DNA of 47,952 nucleotides from Nitrosospira sp. Nsp14 (GCF_900113575.1 NZ_FOPV01000022.1:1-47952); one strand, 5' to 3'. Shown: positions 17,671-26,100, counted from the stretch's first letter. The notes: generated by a model not told the origin, from the sequence alone. Made by a program: numbers and translations.

Positions 17671-18437
17671 TCAAAATTGATGGTTGAGTTGAACCGAAAG
17701 GATGTGGACCGAGGTGTTGAACGAGCCGCGCACAATCTGAAGCGCAGGATTTTCATTCGTGGGCCGGTTAATCTTCGCCTTGTCGAAGAACACATGCGCA
17801 TACCCAAGGTCAATCGATGTTTTCTTGCCAATCTTCTGGTTCAAGCCTAGTGCCAACCAGACACGGTCAGAATCCGCATTAAAACCTGCTCTAAGCGAAA
17901 TCATGTCGTTCACTCGCCACGCGATGCTGGGATTAGCGTTGATGGTAGTAATTTCGGAAAAAACCCCCTGGTAGCGGCCGACAAAAGTATTGCTCCACTC
18001 CGTAGAGTTGCAAAAGTCGGTGAGATGCCCAGGCCGGCGCGTATAGCCGGCGTTACCGCCATACTCCAGTAAACAGCAGGGATGGGCGCCCAACCTCCAC
18101 CCTGGCCGCCGTTATCGCCGAGAGGATAGATCAGCAGCGGATCGCTACCCGCGTCTTTAAACTTTAACGATCGTGCGAGTAAGCTGACCGCGCCGGAAAC
18201 GTGATGTCCGGGAGCGAGGTAGGTCATCCCGGCCGGATTGAAGTAAATCGTTGAAGCGTCCTGGGCAACTGCCGCTGCTCCTGCGTAGGCGTGCCCTGTC
18301 CCGGCTCCGTTCTGATTTTGTAAAGCGAATCCCGCTGCTACCGCGCTTCCCGTGATCGAAATGCCACTCATCATTAAAAATATCGGAAATAACGTGTAGC
18401 GATAGCAGAACCTCAGGTTCAACCTCGGGCCGTGCAT
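17671..18437 (-). pseudogene. decayed FadL/OmpP1-family outer membrane transporter
   Basis: The N-terminal part starts at ATG 18437 with a signal peptide and the FadL hallmark AAGFALQNQNGAGTGHAYAG, then STIYFNPAGMTYL. Near 18003-18020 the frame shifts: the N-terminal frame runs into unrelated sequence, while the homologous text (TEWSNTFVGRYQGVFSEITT) continues in another frame. A second lesion lies near 17866-17885, where the early strand SLRAGFNA joins directly to the late C-terminal strand DSDRVWLALGLNQK. The middle of the barrel, well over 100 residues, is missing. Family members are usually above 400 residues; this remnant could code about 255. Long-chain fatty-acid or hydrocarbon uptake through this copy is lost. 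Confidence 0.88.
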
Positions 18438-18902
18438 AAACGACAAGTAATGGTTAAGATGCGCGTGTAGGACATACATGTTTTTAAAATATAAGAAACC
18501 CTCACCCCGGTCATTACCCACATGAAACTAAAAAGAAGCTGGCAGCACACGCAAAAACATGAGGAGGGCAGACGCCAGGGCGTCTGGAGGCGCCCTGTAA
18601 CAGAGCGGTTTTTTTATGGTTTACTTTTTGGCTAGGCGAGTCGGTACGCTAAACCGCATAAGAAGGATGGCCGGAAGGGCGTAGGCTCAGAGAGCGCTGC
18701 CAGACTATAAAGCCGCGTGCCCGCATTCATCTGCGATTGACGCGGGCAACAGAAAGAACTCGAACGCGTGATCCTGCGGAGAGGTTATCCAGCTAAAAAG
18801 AAATAGGACGAACGGTTAATTAAGGCAACAGCTAGACCTCGTCACGAGCGGCAAACGGGCGACCAGTTAGAAGATATTCAGTTCGACGAATCGCAAGTTG
18901 CG
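18438..18902. other. gene-free stretch at the left end of the accessory region, with alternative hairpins
   Basis: No supported gene. At 18569-18586 CAGACGCC / GGCGTCTG forms an 8-bp inverted repeat. Overlapping it, CAGGGCG (18576-18582) pairs with CGCCCTG (18591-18597). The two hairpins exclude each other. Seven T residues lie at 18609-18615, 11 nt after the second hairpin, so this is not a classical intrinsic terminator. The following open frame begins before 18903 without a start. Confidence 0.5.
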
Positions 18903-19439
18903 ATGCTGCGTTCTATTAAGGATGACAACGCGTTCGTAGATGATATCTATGGCATTGCCAGGGTCTATAGTTATCTTTGTAGAAGCGAACCCGATAAGTT
19001 GAGCAACGCTGACTTGGAGGCCGCTCTTAAGGATCTGAAGGAAAATGCGGCGACGCTGACGGAAAAACTCGAAGAGATGCCGCAAAGTGTTGCGGCGGCC
19101 TTATGGGGTCTGAGCTATAGACGGGAGTCCGCGCCCGTGATGGAAAATCTCAGGGTCCTGCTGGGGTACCTTATTGACGAGATAGAGGGAGTGCTTGATA
19201 AAGAGCCAGGTTCTGGCAACCCGGGAAAACCGGTTACTGCGAATTGGTATGCAGCTAAGTCACTCGTGCGATGTTTTAACTCATATGGATTGCCGGTGAA
19301 CGTGAATCAACCCGAAGACTCACCGATGTCTCCGGCAACGTCTTGCCTCGAGTTGATATTTGAAAGCAGCGGTCGGCACCTATCTCGTAGCGAGATTGAA
19401 GAGTATATAAAAGCATCTCCGTTGAATAGCAGCCGATAA
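18903..19439 (+). CDS. hypothetical protein of the accessory region
   Basis: 178 residues, acidic and mostly helical by eye, with no signal peptide or membrane segment. I do not recognise the family. Features are an early DDNAFVDDIYGIARV stretch and a Leu/Glu-rich helix (about residues 38-58). No ribosome site precedes ATG 18903. The same frame is open upstream to 18812 with protein-like composition (ending QFDESQVA) but no start codon, so the true 5' end may be lost. The next frame begins within its last codons. Confidence 0.55.
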   Translation: MLRSIKDDNAFVDDIYGIARVYSYLCRSEPDKLSNADLEAALKDLKENAATLTEKLEEMPQSVAAALWGLSYRRESAPVMENLRVLLGYLIDEIEGVLDKEPGSGNPGKPVTANWYAAKSLVRCFNSYGLPVNVNQPEDSPMSPATSCLELIFESSGRHLSRSEIEEYIKASPLNSSR

Positions 19440-19905
19440 GTGGCTTGTCCGAGCTACAGATCTATATCGAAACCCATCCGCGGAATGTCGAACAGAAAAC
19501 ACCTGCCCCGAAAGAAGTTCTGAGCCGGAGGACTTTGATCTCCAGAAAAAGAACCGCTGGAGGATTCAGCGAAAGTCATTCTACGACATCTTCTCCGAGG
19601 TCGAGCATGCCGATCTGTATGCGACCACCTACGGAATGATGTGGGAATCGATACATGGCTCCTGGAATGAGTCAATGGATTGGTGCCTTTCCAGAGATGA
19701 TGATGGCAGCTTTTCCCCCGTCTCGTTTCATCACGGCACCGACGTCAGATACGTCACGCCGACATTGAAATTCACGAACCGGCCATACCGGTTGTGGCTC
19801 GATAGAATTGAAGCCTCCGCACCCTACCTTACAGCGCAGCTCGACTGGGTCGAGCGCGTCAACACAGCCCTGTTCGTAAAATTTGATGGCCTCTATGACG
19901 GATAA
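19426..19905 (+). pseudogene. open frame without a good start; C-terminal part of an unknown (possibly DUF5677-like) protein
   Basis: The frame is open from 19426 to 19905 with protein-like text throughout: RWRIQRKSFYDIFSEVEHAD, then TTYGMMWESIHGSWNESMDW and YLTAQLDWVERVNTALFV. The first ATG is only at 19633-19636, in the middle of this continuous domain, and no GTG or TTG lies further upstream. This suggests 5' loss or a frameshift from the preceding gene. The aromatic/His 'ESIHGSW' helix recalls DUF5677-type proteins, a weak suggestion. It overlaps the next gene by 11 nt. Confidence 0.45.
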
Positions 19906-20512
19906 AAATGTTCGCGCCACGACACAGAGCGTCGGGATACTGGCCTATGGGTCTCTCATCCCCGATCCTGGGAACGAGATAGCGGCGGCAACCATCCGGA
20001 TAATTGAGAATATCGAAACTCCGTTTTGCGTCGAATTTGCTCGGAGTAGTGGCAGCCGTGGTGGCGCGCCGACACTCGTTCCAGTAAGCACTGGAGGTTC
20101 CAGGGTTAGCGGCCAGATCATTGTCGTGAAGGCTTCGATCGAAGAGGCGACCGACATGCTTTATCGCCGCGAGATTCATAGAATAGGCTCCGGAAGATGC
20201 TACAAACCGCCGCCGGAAGGCGCTCAAGATAGAGTGCGGGTGAAGGTTATTGATGGCCCGTTCGAGGATGTTGCTACCGTCTTGTACACAGACATCGATA
20301 CGAACATCGCCGATCTCACGGCTGAACGGCTGGCATATCTGGCGATCACCAGCGTTCATGACGCGGAGATCGGTAAAGACGGCATCAGCTACTTGATGGC
20401 CGCGCAAGGGCATGGAATTCGGACCCCATTGTCCGACCCCTATGCAGACGAAATTCTACGCCAGACCGGTGCGACGTCGCTTGAGGACGTGCTGCGCAAT
20501 CTCCGACTCTAG
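19895..20512 (+). CDS. GGCT-fold (gamma-glutamylcyclotransferase-like) protein
   Basis: About 205 residues. The hallmark is the N-terminal strand-loop SVGILAYGSLIPDPG, the YGSL substrate loop of the gamma-glutamylcyclotransferase/AIG2-like fold. A few family features follow (GQIIVVKASIEEA; a C-terminal helical part). The fold cleaves or forms gamma-glutamyl bonds in several pathways; the substrate here is unknown. Start ATG 19895 overlaps the previous frame; ATG 19886 is possible. There is no clear ribosome site, so translation may be coupled. Confidence 0.65.
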   Translation: MTDKNVRATTQSVGILAYGSLIPDPGNEIAAATIRIIENIETPFCVEFARSSGSRGGAPTLVPVSTGGSRVSGQIIVVKASIEEATDMLYRREIHRIGSGRCYKPPPEGAQDRVRVKVIDGPFEDVATVLYTDIDTNIADLTAERLAYLAITSVHDAEIGKDGISYLMAAQGHGIRTPLSDPYADEILRQTGATSLEDVLRNLRL

Positions 20513-20548
20513 GACGAGTCACACGGTCAATCCGCCAAGCCAATCCTC

Positions 20549-20586
20549 ATTTTTGGTTCACGGATGTTAACTCATGGACCAAAATA
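20549..20586. promoter_or_regulatory. imperfect inverted repeat centred on GTTAAC
   Basis: Near-palindrome reading ATTTTTGGTTCA on the left arm and TGGACCAAAAT on the right, centred on GTTAAC. It lies in the AT-rich stretch between the GGCT-like gene and the small membrane/winged-helix pair. It could be a regulator or replication-initiator site. Confidence 0.45.
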
Positions 20587-20671
20587 GACATTTATAAAGA
20601 CCACATAGATAAGATGTATATTACTGTATTAAAATGCTAAATCTTTAATTCTTCCGAATTTCTGAGTAAAC

Positions 20672-20685
20672 TGTATCTAGATACA
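20672..20685. promoter_or_regulatory. perfect 14-bp palindrome, operator-like
   Basis: TGTATCTAGATACA is a perfect palindrome 53 bp upstream of the small ORF at 20738, within an AT-rich leader. Such symmetry is typical of a dimeric regulator site. The winged-helix protein encoded just downstream is a natural candidate binder, which is inference. Confidence 0.5.
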
Positions 20686-20737
20686 TAAGGGCCCTCGGCC
20701 TAAAATTTTTGGGATGATTGAAAATGGAGTCTCAAAA

Positions 20738-20881
20738 ATGCTTAAGATTGTTGAGTTGATTACAAAAGGTTCAGCGTTTCCGATGGAGTATGTGCTGGCG
20801 CTGATCGCGCTGGCAGCGATGGCGCTCGCCGCCTTCGCAATTCATGTGATTCACTCCATCGCCAGACGGAAACACGACTGA
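20738..20881 (+). CDS. 47-aa single-pass membrane protein
   Basis: Starts MLKIVELITKGSAFPMEYV and has one strongly hydrophobic helix (about residues 18-36), ending in a basic tail (IARRKHD). Its stop shares one base with the next ATG (TGATG), so the two are almost certainly co-translated. No family is recognised. The preceding GGAG (20726-20729) gives 8-nt spacing to the ATG and supports real translation. Confidence 0.6.
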   Translation: MLKIVELITKGSAFPMEYVLALIALAAMALAAFAIHVIHSIARRKHD

Positions 20882-21573
20882 TGGCGAAATTACTTCCATG
20901 GGTGATGATGCCCAGCGATTGGATCATGGAGGGTGGGCTGCAGGAGTTTCGCTGGGCGGCCGAAATTGGAGCTAATAATGTCGCTGCGTTGATGACTTTT
21001 GCGCCGACCCTTCATCGCGCTGATCGCGTGAGCGGAGTCGCTCGCTTGACCTACAACGATTTTGAACTGACAACGTCACTCAGCCGGACCAAGATTTCGG
21101 CTGGCTTGGAGATCCTTTGGAAGCGGAGACTCATCGAGCGCGAACCCGAAGGTCGAAGCACTTACAAACTCTGCGAGTTCAGCCCGTCAGGTGGCTGGGC
21201 AAAATTTCCAGCGTTGCGCCTCTATCGCGATGGTCGGATTCCCTTCTTTTATGAACTGAATCTGCGCAAGCGCACAGAGTTAGACGCGATGAAGCTCTGG
21301 TACTTCATTGCTGCCCGAAGAGATAACGACGACAATCTCGCCAAAGCGACCTACGATCAGATTACGGAGTTAACTGGAATAGCGAGAGATCGCCTCAAGA
21401 CAGCGCTCTCCCTACTGGCAGCAAGTGGCATGGTTCATATTGAGCACGTCCCCAGTCGTCAGAGCGAGTATGGGATCGCGAACGCCTACCGAATTCCGCA
21501 GATTGATAGCTCTCGCCACAAGGGAACGGTCGGGCGTGGATTGACTGAACATGATGGGTTTGGCGGCCTCTGA
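20881..21573 (+). CDS. winged-helix protein, unknown role
   Basis: 230 residues, no signal or membrane segment. Two helix-turn-helix-like units can be seen: residues 58-85 (LTYNDFELTTSLSRTKISAG, then LEILWKRRLIER) and residues 158-185 (ATYDQITELTGIARDRLKTA, then LSLLAASGMV). Paired winged helices occur in plasmid/phage replication initiators and in DnaD-like proteins, so an initiator or regulator role is possible but not shown. The ATG overlaps the small membrane gene's stop. It converges with the NlpC-like gene. Confidence 0.65.
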   Translation: MAKLLPWVMMPSDWIMEGGLQEFRWAAEIGANNVAALMTFAPTLHRADRVSGVARLTYNDFELTTSLSRTKISAGLEILWKRRLIEREPEGRSTYKLCEFSPSGGWAKFPALRLYRDGRIPFFYELNLRKRTELDAMKLWYFIAARRDNDDNLAKATYDQITELTGIARDRLKTALSLLAASGMVHIEHVPSRQSEYGIANAYRIPQIDSSRHKGTVGRGLTEHDGFGGL

Positions 21574-21617
21574 GCTAACGCAAATCTGCTCACCTTACCA
21601 GCTACGCCATGTGCACC

Positions 21618-22883
21618 TTAGTCCATCAGATCAAGACTTTCCCCGAAACCCCGGCGAATTGAAAGACAATCATCGCAAAGCCGTAGTGAGGGAACGCCTG
21701 GCATCGCCTCTGCCGAATTGGTAATCCTGTAGTCACATGCAGGCTCATCACCGCACGAAGAACAGACTTCTTTCGACCGCTGTGCCTCAATGGAGGCGCG
21801 TGCAATCACACCAAGCCGAGGTTCTACGCGATCAACGATTGAGAACCATAAGTCGCTATGCGGTTCAACGCGCTCCATGTGCTGCTTCACGTCATTAGGA
21901 TAATGTTTCAGGAGCCAACCGCGGGCGACCTCACGGCGATTTTGATCATTCTGCACGAGCGTTTCATAAAGATCGATGAGAAGGCCCAGCGTCTCCCCCT
22001 CAGTAGCCTTTTGCGTATCCTGATAGTAAACGAGATTGACGGCAAAACGTATGCCTCCTGAGTACGCTTCACTTATGGTCTCTATGCAATAGGCTCGCAA
22101 AGCCGCCAGATTGGCAGCATGTTGCATGTTCTCCATCGCGCCGAGATCATATCGCCAAGGATGTGTTTGAAGCTCGTGCTTCCACAATTCCAAGTATCTA
22201 GAATCTCGATACGCCTGTGAGATCACGCTGTCCCATTCCGGATGGCGTTGCACCAGTTCGCTTAGGTCCTGAAAATTTTCGATATTCGGATCGAGACTAC
22301 GCGCAACGCCCAACACCTTATTTTGGGCGTCCCGCATCATCTCGATTGGGTTAGGCTGCGTTGTCCGCCACGCAATTTCCTCTGCGCTAACGATCTCCGT
22401 GAGGTTCGATAACTCAATAAGCAGCGGGCTAACCCGTAAATCTTCCGGCGCGCAGTAGTCATGATCAGCGACGAGCTGGATTCCGACGCTCTGATAAGCG
22501 CGAGCAACCAATCGGGAGCAAAATTCTCGCTTGTTTCGTGGCTTTGGACCAACGAGCACAGAGCGTACAGCTTCTGATACGGAGTAGCGTGTGCCGATTT
22601 CGGATCGTGCAAAGTCCACTACTTGAGCAATCATGGCTGCGGGTAATTCGTCCCGCAATCGGAATGCAAATACGTCCTCGCCATCCTCAAAAAGTTCACG
22701 CTGTAGATTACGCGCTTGAACACCATCGGACGTGGAGTCGATAATTGACCCGCGCTGGACACAGATCATAGCGTGAGAGACGATCCCTCGCGTAGATAGG
22801 CGAATAGCTTTTCCGACCTTAGTTATGCCCGCCGTGAGGATGATATCGCCAGGCTTTAGATTTTCGAACTTAACGCGTTTCAT
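21618..22883 (-). CDS. permuted NlpC/P60-like (YiiX/YebB-type) hydrolase with C-terminal zinc ribbon
   Basis: 421 residues. The N-terminal 150 residues look like a circularly permuted papain-fold enzyme: LKPGDIILT, then SHAMICV with the probable catalytic His37, and REFCSRLVARAYQSVGI with Cys122. This family includes amidases and acyltransferases acting on peptides or lipids. A long helical middle of unknown type follows. The C-terminus has two CxxC pairs (Cys374/377 and Cys403/406), a likely zinc ribbon. Its ATG overlaps the stop of the SMC-like ATPase as ATGA, so it belongs to the same operon. It may act as an effector, which is inference. Confidence 0.65.
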   Translation of the reverse strand: MKRVKFENLKPGDIILTAGITKVGKAIRLSTRGIVSHAMICVQRGSIIDSTSDGVQARNLQRELFEDGEDVFAFRLRDELPAAMIAQVVDFARSEIGTRYSVSEAVRSVLVGPKPRNKREFCSRLVARAYQSVGIQLVADHDYCAPEDLRVSPLLIELSNLTEIVSAEEIAWRTTQPNPIEMMRDAQNKVLGVARSLDPNIENFQDLSELVQRHPEWDSVISQAYRDSRYLELWKHELQTHPWRYDLGAMENMQHAANLAALRAYCIETISEAYSGGIRFAVNLVYYQDTQKATEGETLGLLIDLYETLVQNDQNRREVARGWLLKHYPNDVKQHMERVEPHSDLWFSIVDRVEPRLGVIARASIEAQRSKEVCSSCGDEPACDYRITNSAEAMPGVPSLRLCDDCLSIRRGFGESLDLMD

Positions 22884-24346
22884 CGCTTTGCAATGTACGG
22901 CTTCTCGGGCGGAAAGTAGCCCGCTCGTCCTGAGCCCAGTATGCCTGTGAACTTGGTCGCTTGGGGAAGCGCCCGGACGCTGGCGGGCGGATCGGTGTTC
23001 TCAATGATGAGAATTTGTCGATCCGCCTTGAGATGCAAGAGGTGAGCGTAGAATTGATCCTTAAGATCAGTGCTGCTGAGGTCGTCATCGCTACCGTCGG
23101 GTGCCTTGTACGAAAGCAACGGTGAATCGAGGACGACGAAGCCGGGATGAGGCGTCTCATTCTCTCGGCAGAACTCAAGCAGGCCGACCGTGAACGCCGC
23201 CTGCGTTATCGCCCGTAGTCCCTTGCCGTAGGAAATCCGGCTCTTCCCATTAATGACGAGATCACGCGTCTTCATGTCGAAGTGAAGGCGATCAATTTCA
23301 GGAAAATGCCAAGCCTTCAGAATATCGAGGACGATCCCAGCAAACTTGTCTACGGTCGATGTCGAGAGGCCGGCATCGACAACGCCGTTGCTGCCCAAAG
23401 CTTCATCTTGGCGTTCAAGCTTGGCTTTTCGCTCTTCGAGATCCCCGAGCTGTCGATGGATCGCAAGAGCTTCACGCATCTCGCCATCCTTGTCAGCTAA
23501 TTGACGATAGGTTGTCCGCACTTGCCGAAGATTAGGAGCCACCACTCTGTCGATCTGCCTAGACACTTCCGAGAGCTGATCTTCAAGGCGGGGCAAACGA
23601 TTTTCAAAACTCACGGCCTCCTTGCGGAGCGTGGTGATCGTTGTCGCGAGTTCCGCCTGACGTAGCTCGATTTTCGTGATCTCCACGCGGGCCGCAGCAA
23701 CGACCTTGTCTATGTTTCCATCACAATCATCCGCCAGACGATGATGCTGGGGCGCTGCTCCGCATAGTGGACAGGCGGCTTCGCCCAATACCCAAAAAAG
23801 GCTGCCCGCTTCCTCAATACCTTGAAGGCGTGCAACGTCAGAGCGGTAGTGCTCATCAAGCAATGTGAAGCGCTCCAGCAGCGCAGTAATTTCTGTGAGC
23901 CGGTCGCGTCCTTCTTCGACCCGTCTTGCTAGGTCCCGCCTTCGAGTTGCCGCGTCCTTGAATGCTGCTTCGGATACCAAAAGCAACTCACCCTGAGAGG
24001 CCATAGACTGATCGAGCTTCTCACGCTGTTCCTCTAATTCGTCCTTCTGGCCAGCCAGCTCCTTAACTTGCCGCTGATAACCGTCGATAAGTTGATCCAG
24101 CAGTTCGATTTGAGCGCCCCGACTTTGTTCCTCCGGGCTGCGTGTCTGCGCCGATCCCAAAGCGGAATCGTCAACCCCGGTAAGCATGAATTTGAAGGCG
24201 GACGTGTTCGTTGTGTCTGCGACGACGTTACCATCGGACAGGGGAGTTCGTTGCTGGATGATCTCTTCCTCATTGATGATGAGGAGCCGAGCAATGTTCC
24301 TAAAACTCAGACTCTGCGTTTCACGGCCTTTACGCGCGCGAAGCCG
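22880..24346 (-). pseudogene. SMC/Rad50-like ABC ATPase of an ABC-3C-type system, 5'-truncated
   Basis: From ATG 24187 the frame gives 435 residues: a long coiled coil (about 22-130), a zinc-hook-like CPLC (139-142), a second coil (165-262), and a C-terminal ATPase lobe with SYGKGLRA (319-326, signature-like) and Walker B VVLDSPL (351-357). Protein-like text continues in frame 53 codons further upstream (NIARLLIINEEEII ... VVADTTNTSAFKFMLTG) to a stop at 24347-24349, without any start codon. The Walker A lobe is absent. The coding sequence therefore lost its 5' part. ATG 24187 would give a shorter product of doubtful function. Confidence 0.65.
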
Positions 24347-25284
24347 TCAAAATGCGCGCTACCGCATGTGTCGACTACGCCTTGATAGATTTCCTCTTGA
24401 AGCCCTTCAAATATGCCGGGCTCGACTTTATCTCTGACGAAAATTCTGAATGACTCAGCGTGGTAAAAGCTTTCACGCTGGCGGCTGAAGTGATCCGCGA
24501 GCGGCTGCCATGCCTTTAGGGCTGCAATGTCAGGCACAGCTTCCTTCTTATGATCGGCGTAGGCAGCAAGGAGTTGCGTAACGTAGCCACTCTCGTCGAC
24601 ATGGATCACTTCGGGTGGCCCTTCCGGAAGAGGGCGTGGCGGCAAACCGCCACCAAATCGCGCGATAAAATACGGAGACTGCCGATGCTGCTCGATCACC
24701 CCGCGTGTTGAAAGCGGCTTGAAGATCGAGAAGTCGAATTTGTCGACATACTCAGCAAATTTTCCCTCCAGCAGAACGGTTTCAGTGGAGGTGATTTTGT
24801 CCGCAACACTTTTTGGCCAAGCCTCAATCAGTGCCGCTTTGAGTGCTGGTGTGTTAGCAAGATACTGTGTCAGCGTCGTACCGGTGCCCCTGGGAGCAAC
24901 AAAATAATACGCCCTCGGCGGCACGAAATGGCCGTTGAACGAATGCCAGAGCATCTTACCGATTTCCGGCCACGCCTCGCTGGGCATGATACTGTGATCG
25001 TAATGCTTGCATTGGAAATTGTCCCAGACACCCAGCAAATGCTCGTCGTCGGCAAAACCAGCGATGTCGATGCCGCGGTCATTGGCTCCCGAAAACTGCA
25101 AAACCGTAGGGAATTTTGCTTTCAGACAATGAGAAACCCACTCGTCGATGAATTTTTCCCATTCGGCAGCGTCATAGACCATCACACGCGTGAGGGGCTC
25201 AATTGGGGGACCGCTCTGCACATGCCCCGCCGAGAGCATCACGGTCGCTTTTGGTGGGTCCTTGATCTCGCTAAACTCCTCCAT
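24307..25284 (-). CDS. restriction-endonuclease-like effector with ABC-3C-type C-terminal domain, 3'-truncated
   Basis: 325 residues from ATG 25284. Residues 41-110 resemble a PD-(D/E)XK nuclease: GANDRGIDIAGF with Asp73 and WDNFQCKHY with Gln91 and Lys93. Residues 210-320 resemble the C-terminal domain of ABC-three-component effectors (GYVTQLLAAYADHKKEA; FSRQRESFYHAESFRIFVRD). That domain stops short: after HFDGFARVKAV the frame runs into sequence that codes the ATPase in another frame. The usual small middle-component gene is missing. I prefer start 25284 because the upstream frame belongs to a PaeR7I remnant that ends 4 nt before it. Confidence 0.6.
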   Translation of the reverse strand: MEEFSEIKDPPKATVMLSAGHVQSGPPIEPLTRVMVYDAAEWEKFIDEWVSHCLKAKFPTVLQFSGANDRGIDIAGFADDEHLLGVWDNFQCKHYDHSIMPSEAWPEIGKMLWHSFNGHFVPPRAYYFVAPRGTGTTLTQYLANTPALKAALIEAWPKSVADKITSTETVLLEGKFAEYVDKFDFSIFKPLSTRGVIEQHRQSPYFIARFGGGLPPRPLPEGPPEVIHVDESGYVTQLLAAYADHKKEAVPDIAALKAWQPLADHFSRQRESFYHAESFRIFVRDKVEPGIFEGLQEEIYQGVVDTCGSAHFDGFARVKAVKRRV

Positions 25285-25288
25285 CGCC

Positions 25289-25490
25289 TCACCCCGCAGC
25301 CTCGGCGGCATATGACCCACAAAAAACGAAGTGACGAATGTTTTCAAGCTCGTGACTCGGACATATCGGCGTACTCGCCGATTGCCGCCGTATAGAGCTG
25401 TTCCTGCACGAGACGCTGGCACAGAACGTCATACCGCGTCAGGTATAAGGCACCCTGCCTTACGAGCGCAATCTGGTCCGAGGATTCCAA
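25289..25490 (-). pseudogene. C-terminal remnant of a PaeR7I-type restriction endonuclease
   Basis: Reading on the minus strand, one frame gives [20 protein letters not shown] followed by [15 protein letters not shown] second frame continues with [16 protein letters not shown] third gives SYAAEAAG and a stop at 25289-25291. Together they resemble the last segment of PaeR7I-type endonucleases (from memory of the family), with at least two frameshifts and a small internal deletion between LYTAA and GEYADMSE. No upstream catalytic part is recognisable before 25490. Confidence 0.65.
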
Positions 25491-25565
25491 GATTCAGGGC
25501 TCGGAACCGGTTGCGCTGCCATCCATTTCCTTGACGCTGCCCGCTCGATCGAGGGATCGGGGCAG

Positions 25566-25898
25566 TCAAGAGATGCGCCAGAGCCGGGAGTCCCCCAACC
25601 AATAGCTTGGGTATCGATGCGCAATCCGCGTCGGGCCGGACTTTTCGCGGGCGAGAACGAAGATCGCAGGGTAAGCGATCACATCGAATCGGAAGGCAGG
25701 GGTATCGACTATATCGACCATGTCGACAAATATTTTCAGGTAAAACTGCGCTGCGATCATCGCTCTTAGCGGTCCGTCGGCGCAGATGAATCCGAGTTGC
25801 CCACCTTTCGTCAGAAGTCTGAAAACCTCTCGATGAAAGGAATATAGATGTCCGCGCGGTCGTAGAATAGTAGGATATCGCGAACGGTACTCGGACAA
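25566..25898 (-). pseudogene. fragment of an Eco57I-type DNA adenine methylase
   Basis: A 110-codon fragment with the text FRLLTKGGQLGFICAD, GPLRAMIAAQFYLKIFVDMV and VIAYPAIFVLARE. It resembles the region after the NPPY motif in Eco57I-type N6-adenine methylases, where ICAD is normally followed by a short RWMKNRYG-like stretch that is missing here. The SAM-binding motif and NPPY are absent. It precedes the PaeR7I remnant, the usual methylase-endonuclease order, so this is a dead restriction-modification pair. Confidence 0.65.
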
Positions 25899-25998
25899 GA
25901 GCTACTTATTCAGACGTTTGCCTCAAAACTGAGGCCTACTCAGCAATCACGTTATACCGCTGCCCCCTGCTGCTGTGATAGCCGGCAAGGCATATGGG

Positions 25999-26017
25999 CC
26001 TCATCCTTCGGATGAGG
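25999..26017. other. hairpin between the methylase remnant and tRNA-Arg
   Basis: CCTCATCC / GGATGAGG around a TTC loop. No T-run follows on either strand. It lies 84 bp beyond the 3' end of the tRNA gene, so it may end or process the tRNA transcript; this is weak. Confidence 0.35.
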
Positions 26018-26100
26018 GCGAATGACAGCCGAATTATTCTGACACCGCTCTGACACAGGCAATTCTAAATGGCTTGATGAGAGAATAAGTACTTGATCAC

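Noticed and set aside
18725-18795. Stretch with ACTCGAACGCGTGATCC and TTATCCAGCT, loosely like a reversed tRNA T arm and D arm
   Set aside because: The T stem does not pair and no cloverleaf can be drawn. It is too diverged from tRNA-Arg at 26101 to be named an attachment-site copy.
21574-21617. Minus-strand sequence resembling the 5' half of a tRNA (GGTGCAC..., TAGCTGGTAAGGTGAGCAG)
   Set aside because: The D-arm spacing is wrong, no anticodon stem forms, and there is no T arm or matching acceptor strand. At most a relic; not called.
25331-25534. Plus-strand ORF opposite the PaeR7I remnant
   Set aside because: Antisense to a recognisable protein remnant and itself Arg/Pro-rich without domain text.
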